Positions 22,805-31,560 of a stretch of 64,000 nt of DNA are shown here, piece after piece. Position numbers and translations under genes: made by a program. The DNA is taken from the NCBI GenBank assembly GCA_018268895.1, contig JAFDVP010000007.1:310001-374000 (forward strand). Reading direction: 5' to 3'. How positions within the stretch are numbered: the stretch's first letter is position 1; the number at the start of each line of letters is the position of its first letter. The notes under the pieces are model-generated. The model worked only from the letters and a program-made list of their open reading frames with translations, was not told where the DNA came from and did not search any database. The stretch is from Acidobacteriota bacterium. Its GTDB lineage: Bacteria; Acidobacteriota; Terriglobia; Terriglobales; Acidobacteriaceae.

Positions 22805-24238
22805 ATGGATTCAGAACATGCAACTGAGACCATCGTCGCTATCTCCACTCCTCCGGGGCGGGGAGGGATCGGCGTGGTGCGTCTGTCTGGGCCTGAGGCC
22901 CGCATCATCGGTGAATCGCTGCTCGAGCTGAAGCGCCCGCTGGAGGCGGGGCGCGCACGGTTTGCGCTGATCGTGGACGCGAGCGGCGCGGTGCTGGATG
23001 AGGCGGTGACTACGTACTTTGAAGCGCCTCACTCGTACACGTCCGAAGATGTGGTGGAGATCGCCGCGCATGGCTCGCCGGTGGTGCTGGAGTTCCTGGT
23101 GCGGCAGTCGATTGCCGCGGGCGCGCGGCTGGCGGAGCCGGGAGAGTTCACCGAGCGCGCGTTTCTGTCGGGGCGGCTCGACTTGACTCAGGCCGAGGCC
23201 GTGCGCGATCTGATTGAGGCTTCGACGCTGAACCAGGCGCGGGTGGCGGCGCGGCAGCTTGGAGGAGCGCTCTCGCGGAGCGTCGCTCCTATCAAGGAGA
23301 GGCTGGTATCGCTGATCGCAGGCCTCGAGGCTGGCGTGGACTTCGCCGAGGACGATATCGACACGATGGCAGCGGAGGAGATCTCTGCGCGCATCGGTGC
23401 GGTCGAAGCTCCCTTGCGCGAGCTGGAGCGCGGCTTTGCGTATGGCCGCATCGTCCACGATGGTCTGCGTCTCGCGATTGTGGGAAGGCCCAACGCGGGC
23501 AAGTCGTCGCTGTTCAATCGCCTGGTGGAACGCGACCGCGCGATTGTGACGGCGACGCCGGGGACGACGCGCGATCTTGTAACCGAAAGAGTTGCAATTG
23601 AGGGCATCCCCGTCGAACTGATCGATACGGCGGGACTTCGCGAGGCGAGCGACGAGGCGGAGACGATCGGCATCGCGAAGTCGCGCGAGGCCATGGCCGA
23701 TGCCGATCTCGTGCTGCTTGTGGTCGACGCTTCGAGCGAAGCCCACGCCGAGAATGCGGCGACGCTGGCAGCGATGGAGGGGCGTCCGGTGCTGGTGGCG
23801 TTCAACAAGGTCGACTTGGGTGTGGTGGCGGACCGGGATTCTTCGGTAGAGAAGCAGGTTTCTCCGCTGCGGCCTGCGGCCTCCGGTCGAAATGACGGCA
23901 TTCCCGATCAGAGGGATGAAAGGCCAGGTGTGGTGCGCACTTCGGCGATAACAGGAGAGGGCATCGCCGAGCTGCGAAGGGCCATCGTCGCGCTTGCAGG
24001 CGCGGGCGTGCCGGAGCAGGAGACGGCGCTGGTGACGAACCTGCGTCAGCGGCAGGCGATTACCTCGGCGCTGGAAGCGTTGACGAATGCAAAGACCGCT
24101 GCCGGAGCAGACGTCCCGCACGAGATGCTGCTGCTCGATCTCTACGAAGCGCTGGCCTCGCTCGATGGCCTGACGGGAGCGACGACGGCGGAGGACATCC
24201 TGCGGCTCATCTTCTCGAGCTTCTGCATTGGAAAGTAG
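22805..24238 (+). CDS. mnmE: tRNA modification GTPase MnmE (TrmE), with in-frame repeat insertion
   Basis: It forms 5-carboxymethylaminomethyl-uridine at the tRNA wobble base together with MnmG. From ATG 22805 it is 477 residues. The N-terminal folate-binding domain starts ETIVAISTPPGRGGIGVVRL. The G domain has GRPNAGKSS (about 227-235), DTAG and NKVD (about 334-337), and the C-terminus ends with the invariant FCIGK. Between NKVD and the G5 SAITGEG, about 30 extra residues (about 343-373, low complexity, Arg/Asp rich) are encoded by a repeat that reads on the other strand as a typical intergenic palindromic element. The start at 22736 is less likely. Confidence 0.95.
   Translation: MDSEHATETIVAISTPPGRGGIGVVRLSGPEARIIGESLLELKRPLEAGRARFALIVDASGAVLDEAVTTYFEAPHSYTSEDVVEIAAHGSPVVLEFLVRQSIAAGARLAEPGEFTERAFLSGRLDLTQAEAVRDLIEASTLNQARVAARQLGGALSRSVAPIKERLVSLIAGLEAGVDFAEDDIDTMAAEEISARIGAVEAPLRELERGFAYGRIVHDGLRLAIVGRPNAGKSSLFNRLVERDRAIVTATPGTTRDLVTERVAIEGIPVELIDTAGLREASDEAETIGIAKSREAMADADLVLLVVDASSEAHAENAATLAAMEGRPVLVAFNKVDLGVVADRDSSVEKQVSPLRPAASGRNDGIPDQRDERPGVVRTSAITGEGIAELRRAIVALAGAGVPEQETALVTNLRQRQAITSALEALTNAKTAAGADVPHEMLLLDLYEALASLDGLTGATTAEDILRLIFSSFCIGK
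23837..23896. repeat. Interspersed repeat embedded in frame within mnmE
   Basis: On the minus strand this reads GTCATTTCGACCGGAGGC...GCAGCGGAGAAACCTGCTT, the form of a noncoding acidobacterial repeat. The related word GTCATTCCGAGCGAATCGAA appears intergenically at 24309. It falls in the loop between G4 and G5 of the GTPase domain and keeps the frame open. Confidence 0.6.
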
Positions 24239-24308
24239 GATAGAGGGCCTCAGGGTATGCCTGGTCGCGTCTCCAGGTGAGCCGCCATTTCGACGAAGCG
24301 TAGAGACG

Positions 24309-24340
24309 TGTCATTCCGAGCGAATCGAAGGAAGTCTCAG
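24309..24340. repeat. Short interspersed repeat (GTCATTCCGAGCG...GAAGGAAGTCTC)
   Basis: A single arm of the same general type as the mnmE-embedded element. It lies in the 184-bp gap between mnmE and the isomerase-like gene. No partner arm is seen. Confidence 0.5.
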
Positions 24341-24422
24341 ATAACGAATCAGAATAGCGGTAGACGCTCGCCACTCAATCCCATAAGCTGCTCGTTGTGT
24401 TTGAGTAAGGCGAGGAGAGTGC

Positions 24423-25853
24423 GTGAGAGCTGAAGGTCTTCGAGTAGGGCTGGCGGGCATCGGGCTGGAAGCGTACTGGTCTCAGTTTGAAGGCCTGGAA
24501 GAGCGGCTTCGCGGCTATCTCGGCGAGGTGCGGCGGAAGATCGAAGGCGGCAACCGAACCATCGTCAACCTCGGTCTTGTCGACAGCCACGCGAAGGCGA
24601 TCGATGCAGGGCACGCGTGCCGGCAGCAGGACATCGACATTCTGCTGGTCTACGTCACGACGTACGCGCTTTCGGCGAACATCCTTCCAGTCATTTTGCG
24701 GGCACAGGTTCCGGTTGTCTTGTTGAACCTGCAACCCGAGGCAGCGATCGACTACGCTCGCTTCAACGCGATGGGCAGCCGCGCCGAGATGACGGGCGAG
24801 TGGCTCGCCTACTGCAGTGCATGTCCGGTACCCGAGATTGCGAATGTTCTTCGGCGGCTGGAGATACCGTTTCAACAGGTGACGGGCGTATTGCACGACG
24901 ATTCCGTGTGCTGGGCCGTGATCGAGGAGTGGCTGATCGCAGCTGAGATTGCGAAGACACTGAGCCACAGCCGCATGGGGCTGATGGGGCATTACTACGG
25001 CGGTATGCTCGACATCGCGACCGACCTTGTGCAGGTGAGCGGACGCTTCGGCGCGCATGTCGAGATCGTCGAGGTCGATCAACTGAGCGCCCTGCGGCGC
25101 GAGGTGACGGAGCAGCAGACAGCAGCCAGGCTCAAGGAGTTTCACAGCTTCTTCACGATTGACGAGGATTGTTCTCGCGAGGAGTTGGACCGCGCAGCGA
25201 CGACAGCGGCGGCGCTGGACAGAATGATTGCGGACAACGCGCTCGACATGCTGGCTTACTACTACATGGGTTCGGGGATTGCGGAAAACGAGAACACGAT
25301 GAGCTCCATCATCCTCGGCGCCTCGATGCTTACGGCCAAGGGAGTTCCCATAGCCGGTGAGTATGAGATCAAGAACGTTCTTGCGATGAAGATCATGGAC
25401 GCGCTCGGAGCAGGCGGTTCGTTCACCGAGTATTATGCGATGGACTTCAACGAAGATCTTGTGCTGATGGGCCACGACGGGCCGGGCCATGCGCGGATTG
25501 CGCAGAACAGGATCCGCGTGCGTCCGCTGAAGGTCTATCACGGCAAGGTGGGGCGCGGTCTCTCGGTGGAGATGGCCGTGAAGCATGGCCCCGTCACGCT
25601 GCTCTCGGTTGTCGAGGACAAGGACAGAGGCTTCTGCCTGCTTGCAGCCGAGGGCGAGAGCGTGGAAGGGCCGGTGCTTGAGATTGGAAATACAAACAGC
25701 CGCTATCGTTTTCCGCTCGGCGCGCGCGGGTTTGTGGAGGCATGGAGTGCCTGCGGCCCCGCGCACCACTGCGCGATCGGTATCGGGCACAGGGGCAGTC
25801 AGCTTCGCAAACTCGCTGAGCTGATGGGCCTTGGATTTCACCAGGTTTGTTGA
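24423..25853 (+). CDS. L-fucose/L-arabinose isomerase family protein
   Basis: This 476-residue sugar-isomerase-fold protein starts at GTG 24423 with GAGGAGAG just upstream. Characteristic segments are YVTTYALSANILPV, GLMGHYYGGMLDIATD, a metal-binding stretch with EYYAMDFNEDLVLMGHDGPGH (split as EYYAMDFNED and MGHDGPGHA) and GPAHHCAIGIGHR near the C-terminus. Family enzymes interconvert aldoses and ketoses with Mn2+. Which sugar is used cannot be told; it is closer in style to the arabinose-isomerase-like branch than to FucI. Convergent with thrS. Confidence 0.82.
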   Translation: MRAEGLRVGLAGIGLEAYWSQFEGLEERLRGYLGEVRRKIEGGNRTIVNLGLVDSHAKAIDAGHACRQQDIDILLVYVTTYALSANILPVILRAQVPVVLLNLQPEAAIDYARFNAMGSRAEMTGEWLAYCSACPVPEIANVLRRLEIPFQQVTGVLHDDSVCWAVIEEWLIAAEIAKTLSHSRMGLMGHYYGGMLDIATDLVQVSGRFGAHVEIVEVDQLSALRREVTEQQTAARLKEFHSFFTIDEDCSREELDRAATTAAALDRMIADNALDMLAYYYMGSGIAENENTMSSIILGASMLTAKGVPIAGEYEIKNVLAMKIMDALGAGGSFTEYYAMDFNEDLVLMGHDGPGHARIAQNRIRVRPLKVYHGKVGRGLSVEMAVKHGPVTLLSVVEDKDRGFCLLAAEGESVEGPVLEIGNTNSRYRFPLGARGFVEAWSACGPAHHCAIGIGHRGSQLRKLAELMGLGFHQVC

Positions 25854-25867
25854 AGAGACAGGCCGCA

Positions 25868-25904
25868 GGTCCCACCCTTCGCTGCACGAAGGAGGGGGCA
25901 CCTG
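25868..25904. repeat. Short palindromic copy of repeat family C
   Basis: GTCCCACCCTTCGCTGCACG and AGGAGGGGGCACCTGG form facing arms. It lies in the 69-bp gap between the convergent isomerase-like gene and thrS, a terminator-like position. Confidence 0.6.
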
Positions 25905-25922
25905 GCGTCTCGATGCGATTTC

Positions 25923-27977
25923 CTACAGATCGACGCCTCTTGAGGCGACCAACCCCTTCGCGCGTTCGATGAAGGCGGCGAGCGCGACGGAGCCTTCGTC
26001 GCCCTTGCCGCGCGTTCTTACGCTGACGGCTTCGGCAGCGGCTTCCTTGTCGCCCATCACGAGAACGAAGGGGGCCTTCTGCACGGCGAAGTCGCGGATC
26101 TTGGCCTTCATCGGATCGTTGCGCTCGTCGAGTTCGACGCGCAGACCGGCGGCCTCGAGCTTTGCTTTTACCGTGCGGGCATAGTCGAGATGCTTGTCAG
26201 AGGAGATGGGCACCAGGCCGATCTGCACGGGCGCGAGCCACAGCGGGAAGGCACCGGCGTAGTGCTCGATGAGCACGCCGAAGAAGCGCTCGACCGATCC
26301 GAACAACGCGCGGTGCACCATGACGGGGCGGTGCTTCTCGCCGTCCTCGCCGGTGTATTCGAGTTCGAAGCGCTGCGGCAGGTTGAAGTCGAACTGCACG
26401 GTGGAGAGCTGCCACAGGCGGCCGAGCACGTCGACCAGCTTGATGTCGATCTTGGGACCGTAGAAGGCGGCCTCGCCGGGGATCTCGCGGTAGGCGATCG
26501 CTTTCGCGTCGAGCACCTTCTTGAGCGACGCGACCGCGCCCTCCCAGTGCTCGGCCTTGCCGACGTAGTTCTTCGTGTCCTTCGGGTCCCAGGTGGAGAG
26601 CTCCACCTTGAACTCTGCGAAGCCGAAGGCCTTCAGCACGCTGTCTGCGAACTCGACGCAGGCCGCGATCTCGCTCTCCACCTGCTCCGGGGTGCAGAAG
26701 ATGTGGGCGTCGTCCTGGGTGAAGCCGCGGACGCGCAGCAGGCCGTGCATGGTGCCACTGCGCTCGTAACGGTAGACGTTGCCCAGCTCGGCGTAGCGCT
26801 GCGGCAGGTCGCGGTAGCTCTTGGGCGAGTTCTTGTAGATGAGGATGTGGCCGGGGCAGTTCATCGGCTTCAGCCGGTACTCGGCGTCGTCAAGCTCCAT
26901 CGGAGGGTACATGTTCTCGGCGTAGTAGCCGTCGTGGCCCGAGATCTTCCACAGCTCGCGGCGCATGATGTGCGGCGTGTAGACCATCTCGTAGCCGCGG
27001 CGGATGCACTCGTCGCGCATCCAGTCTTCCATGGTCTTGCGGATGAGGCCACCCTTGGGGTGCCAGAAGATGAGGCCGGCGCCGGCGACCTCCTGGATGG
27101 AGAAGAGGTCGAGCTGTTTGCCGAGGACGCGATGGTCGCGCGCCTTGATCTCCTCGAGCCGCTTGAAGTGCGCCGTCATGTCCTTGTCGTTGAAGAAGGC
27201 GGTGCCGTAGATGCGCTGCAACTGCTGGTTCTTCTCGTCGCCAAGCCAATAGGCTCCGGCGATGCTGGTGACCTTGAACGCCTTGACGCGGCCGGTCGAA
27301 GGCACGTGCGGGCCGCGGCAGAAGTCGGTGAAGTTGCCGTTGCGATAGAGCGAGATCTCGTCGCCGGGTTTGGTGAAGCGTTCGATGAAGTGGACCTTCA
27401 TGAACTCGCCGTTGGCAGAGTAGTCGGTGAGTCCCTTCTCGCGTGTCTCTTCTTCGCGGACGAACTTTTCGTCGCGCGCGACGACCTCGGCCATACGGGC
27501 CTCGATGGCGGCGAGGTCGGCCTCGGTGAAGGGCGTCTCGCGGTAGACGTCGTAGAAGAAGCCCTGCTCGGTGGCGGGGCCGTGGCCGAGCTTGGTCTCG
27601 GGGAAGAGCTCGAGGATGGCCGTCGCCATGACGTGCGCGGCGGAGTGGCGCACGACCTTGAGCGCCGCCTCGTCGTTCTCCTTGAGCAGCTCGAGCGCGA
27701 CGTCTTCGGTGAGCGGCGCGGCGAGGTCGACGAGGCGCTCGCCGGTCTCAGCGGACGAGGAGTACATGCCGGCCTCGGTCTGGGTCTCGGCCTGGGTCTC
27801 GTTGGAGCCCACCTCAGGCGATGGGGCACCCGGAGTCAATGGCCGGATGCGGGCGACCACGACGGCGGCGGCCAGCCGGGGGGAGATGCTCATCGCAATG
27901 TCATGCGGGGTGCTTTCGCGCGCAACCTCGCGGACGGAACCATCGGGAAGCTCAACTTTGATCTTCTGTTCACTCAT
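25923..27977 (-). CDS. thrS: Threonyl-tRNA synthetase, with insertion in the TGS domain
   Basis: Class II synthetase that charges tRNA-Thr. It is 684 residues, about 40 longer than usual. Order: TGS domain (1 to about 95), editing domain with HSAAHVMATAILEL and GPATEQGFFYDV, catalytic core with MNCPGHILIYKNS (zinc Cys), LRVRGFTQDDAHIFC (motif 2 region) and ERFFGVLIEHYAGAFP (motif 3), then the anticodon domain (APVQIGLVPIS). The extra length is residues 45-80, splitting the TGS domain. It includes a GAPSPEVGSNETQAETQTEAG-like acidic segment (quoted in part: ETQAETQTEAG) partly encoded by a repeat arm. Confidence 0.95.
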   Translation of the reverse strand: MSEQKIKVELPDGSVREVARESTPHDIAMSISPRLAAAVVVARIRPLTPGAPSPEVGSNETQAETQTEAGMYSSSAETGERLVDLAAPLTEDVALELLKENDEAALKVVRHSAAHVMATAILELFPETKLGHGPATEQGFFYDVYRETPFTEADLAAIEARMAEVVARDEKFVREEETREKGLTDYSANGEFMKVHFIERFTKPGDEISLYRNGNFTDFCRGPHVPSTGRVKAFKVTSIAGAYWLGDEKNQQLQRIYGTAFFNDKDMTAHFKRLEEIKARDHRVLGKQLDLFSIQEVAGAGLIFWHPKGGLIRKTMEDWMRDECIRRGYEMVYTPHIMRRELWKISGHDGYYAENMYPPMELDDAEYRLKPMNCPGHILIYKNSPKSYRDLPQRYAELGNVYRYERSGTMHGLLRVRGFTQDDAHIFCTPEQVESEIAACVEFADSVLKAFGFAEFKVELSTWDPKDTKNYVGKAEHWEGAVASLKKVLDAKAIAYREIPGEAAFYGPKIDIKLVDVLGRLWQLSTVQFDFNLPQRFELEYTGEDGEKHRPVMVHRALFGSVERFFGVLIEHYAGAFPLWLAPVQIGLVPISSDKHLDYARTVKAKLEAAGLRVELDERNDPMKAKIRDFAVQKAPFVLVMGDKEAAAEAVSVRTRGKGDEGSVALAAFIERAKGLVASRGVDL
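27808..27833. repeat. Repeat family C half copy within the thrS TGS insertion
   Basis: CACCTCAGGCGATGGGGCACCCGG matches the outer arm of families B/C (ATGGGGCACCCGG) and is read in frame as PGAPSPEV. The neighbouring bases encode an in-frame Glu-Thr-Gln tandem (27770-27800). The whole insertion spans about 27738-27845. Confidence 0.55.
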
Positions 27978-28141
27978 AGGACGTATCTCTCAAGCATATT
28001 TGCTTTAGGGCGCTTGCACCAACTTCTCCTCTCCAAGGCGCATCTATCTTTGCAGGCCGTATTCGATGAGCAGCGGCGTTCGACGAGATTCCGGCACGTC
28101 AACCGTTTTGCACCTAGTTGCAGCACTCATGGAGATGACCC

Positions 28142-28396
28142 ATGCAGGCCCTTTGTTCGCCGACTGAAATCGCCCCCGATGTTAAATGCCCCGTCTGCAA
28201 AAAGGGCTTCCGCCTCTTCTGGGAACGCACGGACAGGCACGACCAGCTTGCGGCGTTGCCCGAGATACTCAAGGCGCTTCGCGAGCATCACCTGGAGGAT
28301 GCTGCGCCGCATCATCCAGAGACGCCGTTCAACGTTCCGAGCTGGCCAGGTCTTCCGCAGTTCTCTGGTGCCGCGCTACTTGGCGGAGCGTACTAA
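28142..28396 (+). CDS. Small CPVC-motif protein of unknown function
   Basis: The product is 84 residues with a GGAG ribosome site 7 bases before the ATG. A single CPVC pair (residues 16-19) sits at the head of a compact N-terminal part (KCPVCKKGFRLFWERTDR). A helical stretch follows (LAALPEILKALREHHLED) and the tail is Pro-rich (FNVPSWPGLPQF). The metal would need a partner subunit or the downstream His residues (HH at about 47, HH at 56). I do not recognise the family. It is divergent from thrS and convergent with dnaA. Confidence 0.6.
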   Translation: MQALCSPTEIAPDVKCPVCKKGFRLFWERTDRHDQLAALPEILKALREHHLEDAAPHHPETPFNVPSWPGLPQFSGAALLGGAY

Positions 28397-28440
28397 CGAC
28401 GCTGCATCTGTAGTGGTATGTGTGCGATGCAGAATTGAGG

Positions 28441-28479
28441 GTCCCACATCTGGCGAAGAGACTGGCAGATAGGGCGCAC
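28441..28479. repeat. Degenerate repeat of family B
   Basis: GTCCCACATCTGGCGAAGAGAC followed by TGGCAGATAGGGCGCACC: the ATCTGGCG / CGCCAGAT stem with one or two changes. It is followed by a short AGGTCTCTTCGAC stretch related to family A. Confidence 0.5.
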
Positions 28480-28563
28480 CGGTTTTGTGGCATATGTTGG
28501 CTTCTCCCAGGCATCCTGCGAAACATGCAGGTCTCTTCGACAAGCTCCTGGCAAAGAGATAAA

Positions 28564-28590
28564 GCCGCCTCGTAAAGAGGCGGCTTTTCA
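28564..28590. terminator. Bidirectional intrinsic terminator between the CPVC gene and dnaA
   Basis: GCCGCCTC (28564-28571) and GAGGCGGC (28577-28584) pair around 5 bases. TTTTC follows on the + strand and TTTATCTCTTT on the minus strand. It lies 20-30 bp past the dnaA stop. Confidence 0.8.
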
Positions 28591-28610
28591 AAAGCGCGAC
28601 GTTTAGTGCG

Positions 28611-30047
28611 TCAGCTCAGCGTCTCCATCATCTTGTTGATGGTGCGGTTGAGGTCCTTGTCCATCCTGCGCTGTTCGTCGATCTTGCCGATCGAGTGCAT
28701 GACGGTGGTGTGGTGCTTGCCGCCGAACTGGCGTCCGATCTCCGGCAGCGAGGCCTCGGTGAGCTGCTTGGCGAGATACATGGCGATCTGGCGCGGCACG
28801 ACGATCTGGCGGGAGTTGTTCTTCTGCTTCAGCTCGGCGACCCTCATGCCGAAGTTCTCGGCGACGGTGCGCTGGATGGTCTCGATGGTGATCTTGCGCA
28901 CCTGCGTGTCGATGAACTGCTTCAGGCACTGCTGCGCGACGGCGAGCGTGATCTCGACGCCGTGCATCGAGCTCCACGCGATGACGCGGACGAGCGCGCC
29001 CTCGAGCTCGCGCACGTTGGTGCGCACGTTCGATGCGATGAAGAGGGCGACGTCGGTGGGCAGCTGCGTCTGCTCGGACTCGGCCTTCTTCTGCAGGATG
29101 GCGACCTTGGTCTCGAGGTCCGGCGGCTGGATGTCGGCGATCAGTCCCCACTCGAAGCGCGAGCGCAACCGGTCATCGAGGTCGGCCAGCTCTTTGGGAG
29201 GGCGGTCCGATGCGATGACGATCTGCTTCATCGACTCGTGCAGCGCGTTGAAGGTGTGGAAGAACTCCTCCTGCGTGCGCTCCTTGCCGGAGATGAACTG
29301 GATGTCGTCGATGAGCAGCACGTCGACGTTGCGGAACTTGTCGCGGAAGCTCGTCATCTTCTGGTAGCGGACGCAGTCGATCATCTCGTTGGTGAATTTT
29401 TCACCCGAGACATAGCAGATGGCCGAGTGCGGCTGACGGCGCTTTACCTCGTGACCGATGGCGTGCATCAGGTGGGTTTTGCCCATGCCGACGCCGCCGT
29501 AGAGGAAGAGCGGGTTGTAGGCCTTCGACGGGCGCTCGGCGACGGCCTGCGCGGCGGCGGTGGCGAACTGGTTGCCCGAGCCGACGACGAAGGAGTCGAA
29601 CTGATACTTGGAGTTGAGCTGCGCGGCGGTGTTCCAGTCGAAACGCGACTGCTCCGGTCCGGGAGCGGCGGGTGCGCCTTGCGTGAGCGTGCCGTTGGCG
29701 CGCGCCTGCCGGGGAGCGTTCTGGCTATGGCTGGGCAGCGGGGCGAACCCGCCGTCCTCGCGCACCTTGGGAGCGCGGGGGTCCTGCTCGGGCGTCGTGA
29801 AGGTGACGGAGTCGACATCGAGAGCGAGGTTGTCGATCGCCTCCTGAATGAGATCGGCGTAACGGTCGCCGATGTGCTGGAAGTCCGATGACGGGATCCG
29901 CACAAAGAGCTTCCTGCCTTCAAGATGAGAGAACCGGGTCGGCTTGAGCCATGTCTCGTAGGACTGGCGATTGATCTTCTTCTCGAGCGCGCCGAGGATG
30001 CGTACCCAGTAATTCAATACGGCCGTTGCCGTCGGGACGAATGACAT
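28611..30047 (-). CDS. dnaA: Chromosomal replication initiator DnaA
   Basis: This 478-residue AAA+ initiator has domain I (about 12-85), a flexible Pro/Ala-rich domain II (about 88-135), domain III with Walker A GGVGMGKTH (184-192), Walker B LLIDDIQFI and the arginine-finger region, and domain IV with the DnaA-box-binding motif HHTTVMHSIGKID. It ends with a terminator. The upstream 790 bp has no cluster of DnaA boxes, and dnaN and recF are not next to it. A candidate promoter is at 30346-30316 on the minus strand. Confidence 0.97.
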   Translation of the reverse strand: MSFVPTATAVLNYWVRILGALEKKINRQSYETWLKPTRFSHLEGRKLFVRIPSSDFQHIGDRYADLIQEAIDNLALDVDSVTFTTPEQDPRAPKVREDGGFAPLPSHSQNAPRQARANGTLTQGAPAAPGPEQSRFDWNTAAQLNSKYQFDSFVVGSGNQFATAAAQAVAERPSKAYNPLFLYGGVGMGKTHLMHAIGHEVKRRQPHSAICYVSGEKFTNEMIDCVRYQKMTSFRDKFRNVDVLLIDDIQFISGKERTQEEFFHTFNALHESMKQIVIASDRPPKELADLDDRLRSRFEWGLIADIQPPDLETKVAILQKKAESEQTQLPTDVALFIASNVRTNVRELEGALVRVIAWSSMHGVEITLAVAQQCLKQFIDTQVRKITIETIQRTVAENFGMRVAELKQKNNSRQIVVPRQIAMYLAKQLTEASLPEIGRQFGGKHHTTVMHSIGKIDEQRRMDKDLNRTINKMMETLS

Positions 30048-30839
30048 TCCTATATCCTTCTTCTTCTATTCCCTGTCTTGCACCCAGCGGCCCGCAATGG
30101 CTACGGAAACCGGCGACTCACTCAAAAAAATCAAACCCGGCAAACAGAACTCCATCCTGTCCGGTTGCGGACAGAGCGGTCGATTCGTCTGTATTGCCAG
30201 AAGTCTCTCCGCCCCGCGTGTCGATCTACGCATTGCGAAGAGGAGTTGTACAACCAAAAGGCAGAGTGCGGAACTGCTGGGGGACCTGCAGAAAAACATC
30301 TTGCGAACGGGTTTGATAGTAGCACGGAAAACAGCGCACGATTCAAGGCCCGTGACCGAAAAATTTTGTTTGCACTATTCATGGTGAAGAAGTCGAAACT
30401 CTCTCTCCATCACCGGGAAAATATCACTGACATCAGTGTAAATCCGCTGCACGAAAGTGTCCTTTGTGATACCTTCGCGCGCCGTGAATCGTTTGCATTG
30501 TTGATGCAACTTTGTTGCCATCGCGGCGATGAAAGCGTTGTGCACCGCGCGCGCAGCAAAAGTACATGTTCTTTCGACAAACACATGCGCTGCATCCCGA
30601 CGCGCATCAACACAAAGCTGCGATGCGCGTACGGCGAACGTTGCCGATGCCTGGCGCATGTTGCAGTGAGTCAGTCCGTGCGTCATGCAGTTGCTCGACG
30701 AAACCTGCGATGACGCTTTAGGGTGCGCTGCCGATCGTTCAGATGACAGGGATGTACCTGCAAGCGATGGCGAGGCTGTTCCACGCATCGATGGCGCCGG
30801 CGGCGAAGGTGAGTGCGGCAAGCTGCGTCCGTGGCCCGC
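30048..30839. other. 792-bp noncoding region upstream of dnaA
   Basis: No gene I can support. The composition is less GC-rich than the neighbouring genes. A small palindrome CACTGACATCAGTG is at about 30426-30439. I looked for TTATCCACA-type boxes and found no exact copy, so I do not call an origin. Confidence 0.45.
30316..30346 (-). promoter_or_regulatory. Possible dnaA promoter with extended -10
   Basis: On the minus strand TTGAAT (30346-30341), a 19-bp spacer and TACTAT (30321-30316), preceded by TG one base upstream (TGCTACTAT). It would give a leader of about 260 bases. The spacer is long, so confidence is low. Confidence 0.3.
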
Positions 30840-31397
30840 CTACTTCATGATCACCTTCGGCGTGTCCGGCGAAACGCCCCCGCAGTCCGCGCCCTGGTAG
30901 ACGCTGTCGATCGTCATGTCCACCACGATCGGCTGCGGCTGCCGTGCCGACACCGCCTCCATGTGCATCGTGCCGTGTACCTTCTCCGTGCTGAGGAAGC
31001 TCATCTGCATGTGCCCCTTGGCGCTGTTGCCGGTGCCGTCCGCCGACCCGCACACCATGTCGGCCGACATGCCGCTCGAATCCTGCTTCAGGTTCAGCAC
31101 CTTGCAGTTCTGCCGGTCCTGCGCCTTGGTGAACATCTCCTTCCACTTCTCCGGCGTCAGGCACGACTCCGTCTCGATCGCTCGCGGCTCCGCTCCCGGC
31201 ACGGGGCGGCCCATCGCCTTCATCCTCTCGGCGACCTCCGGCGGGATATTGATTCCCGTCATCTTCGTCACCGTCGTCCCGTGCCACAGGCCCATCTTTA
31301 CCGGAGGCGCGGTCTGCGCCCCGACCGGCGCCGCGCCCGCCAGCACCACTCCCGTTGCTGCAATCGCTGTACAAAGAATCCTCTTCACGATCGTCAT
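30840..31397 (-). CDS. Exported DUF3617-family protein
   Basis: This is a 185-residue protein with a signal peptide (about 1-27, ending in APVGAQ). The mature part has the DUF3617 pattern: MGLWHGTTVTKM near the start, a CLTPEKW box, NCKV with paired cysteines, and HMQMSF / HGTMHMEAV beta-strands. DUF3617 proteins are small periplasmic beta-barrel-like proteins of unknown role. It has its own upstream gap and no evident operon partner. Confidence 0.8.
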   Translation of the reverse strand: MTIVKRILCTAIAATGVVLAGAAPVGAQTAPPVKMGLWHGTTVTKMTGINIPPEVAERMKAMGRPVPGAEPRAIETESCLTPEKWKEMFTKAQDRQNCKVLNLKQDSSGMSADMVCGSADGTGNSAKGHMQMSFLSTEKVHGTMHMEAVSARQPQPIVVDMTIDSVYQGADCGGVSPDTPKVIMK

Positions 31398-31560
31398 CCC
31401 TTCTTCGTATGATTAGGCCGTAAACATGAGCAGATGCAAGTATCCTCTTACAGGCTGCATCCGCGAAAGCACAAAATAAGACAGTAGCCAGCGTCACGCA
31501 TCTGAAACCACGCAGTCTTTTTCAGGGCATTGCAGATCTGCCGAGCAAGGAACCAGAACG

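Noticed and set aside
26190..28472. 760-codon open frame on the + strand
   Set aside because: Antisense to thrS for nearly its whole length; no motif, and thrS is certain.
30048..30839. Replication origin upstream of dnaA
   Set aside because: No TTATCCACA-type boxes in a cluster and no AT-rich 13-mer-like repeats. Proximity to dnaA alone is not enough.
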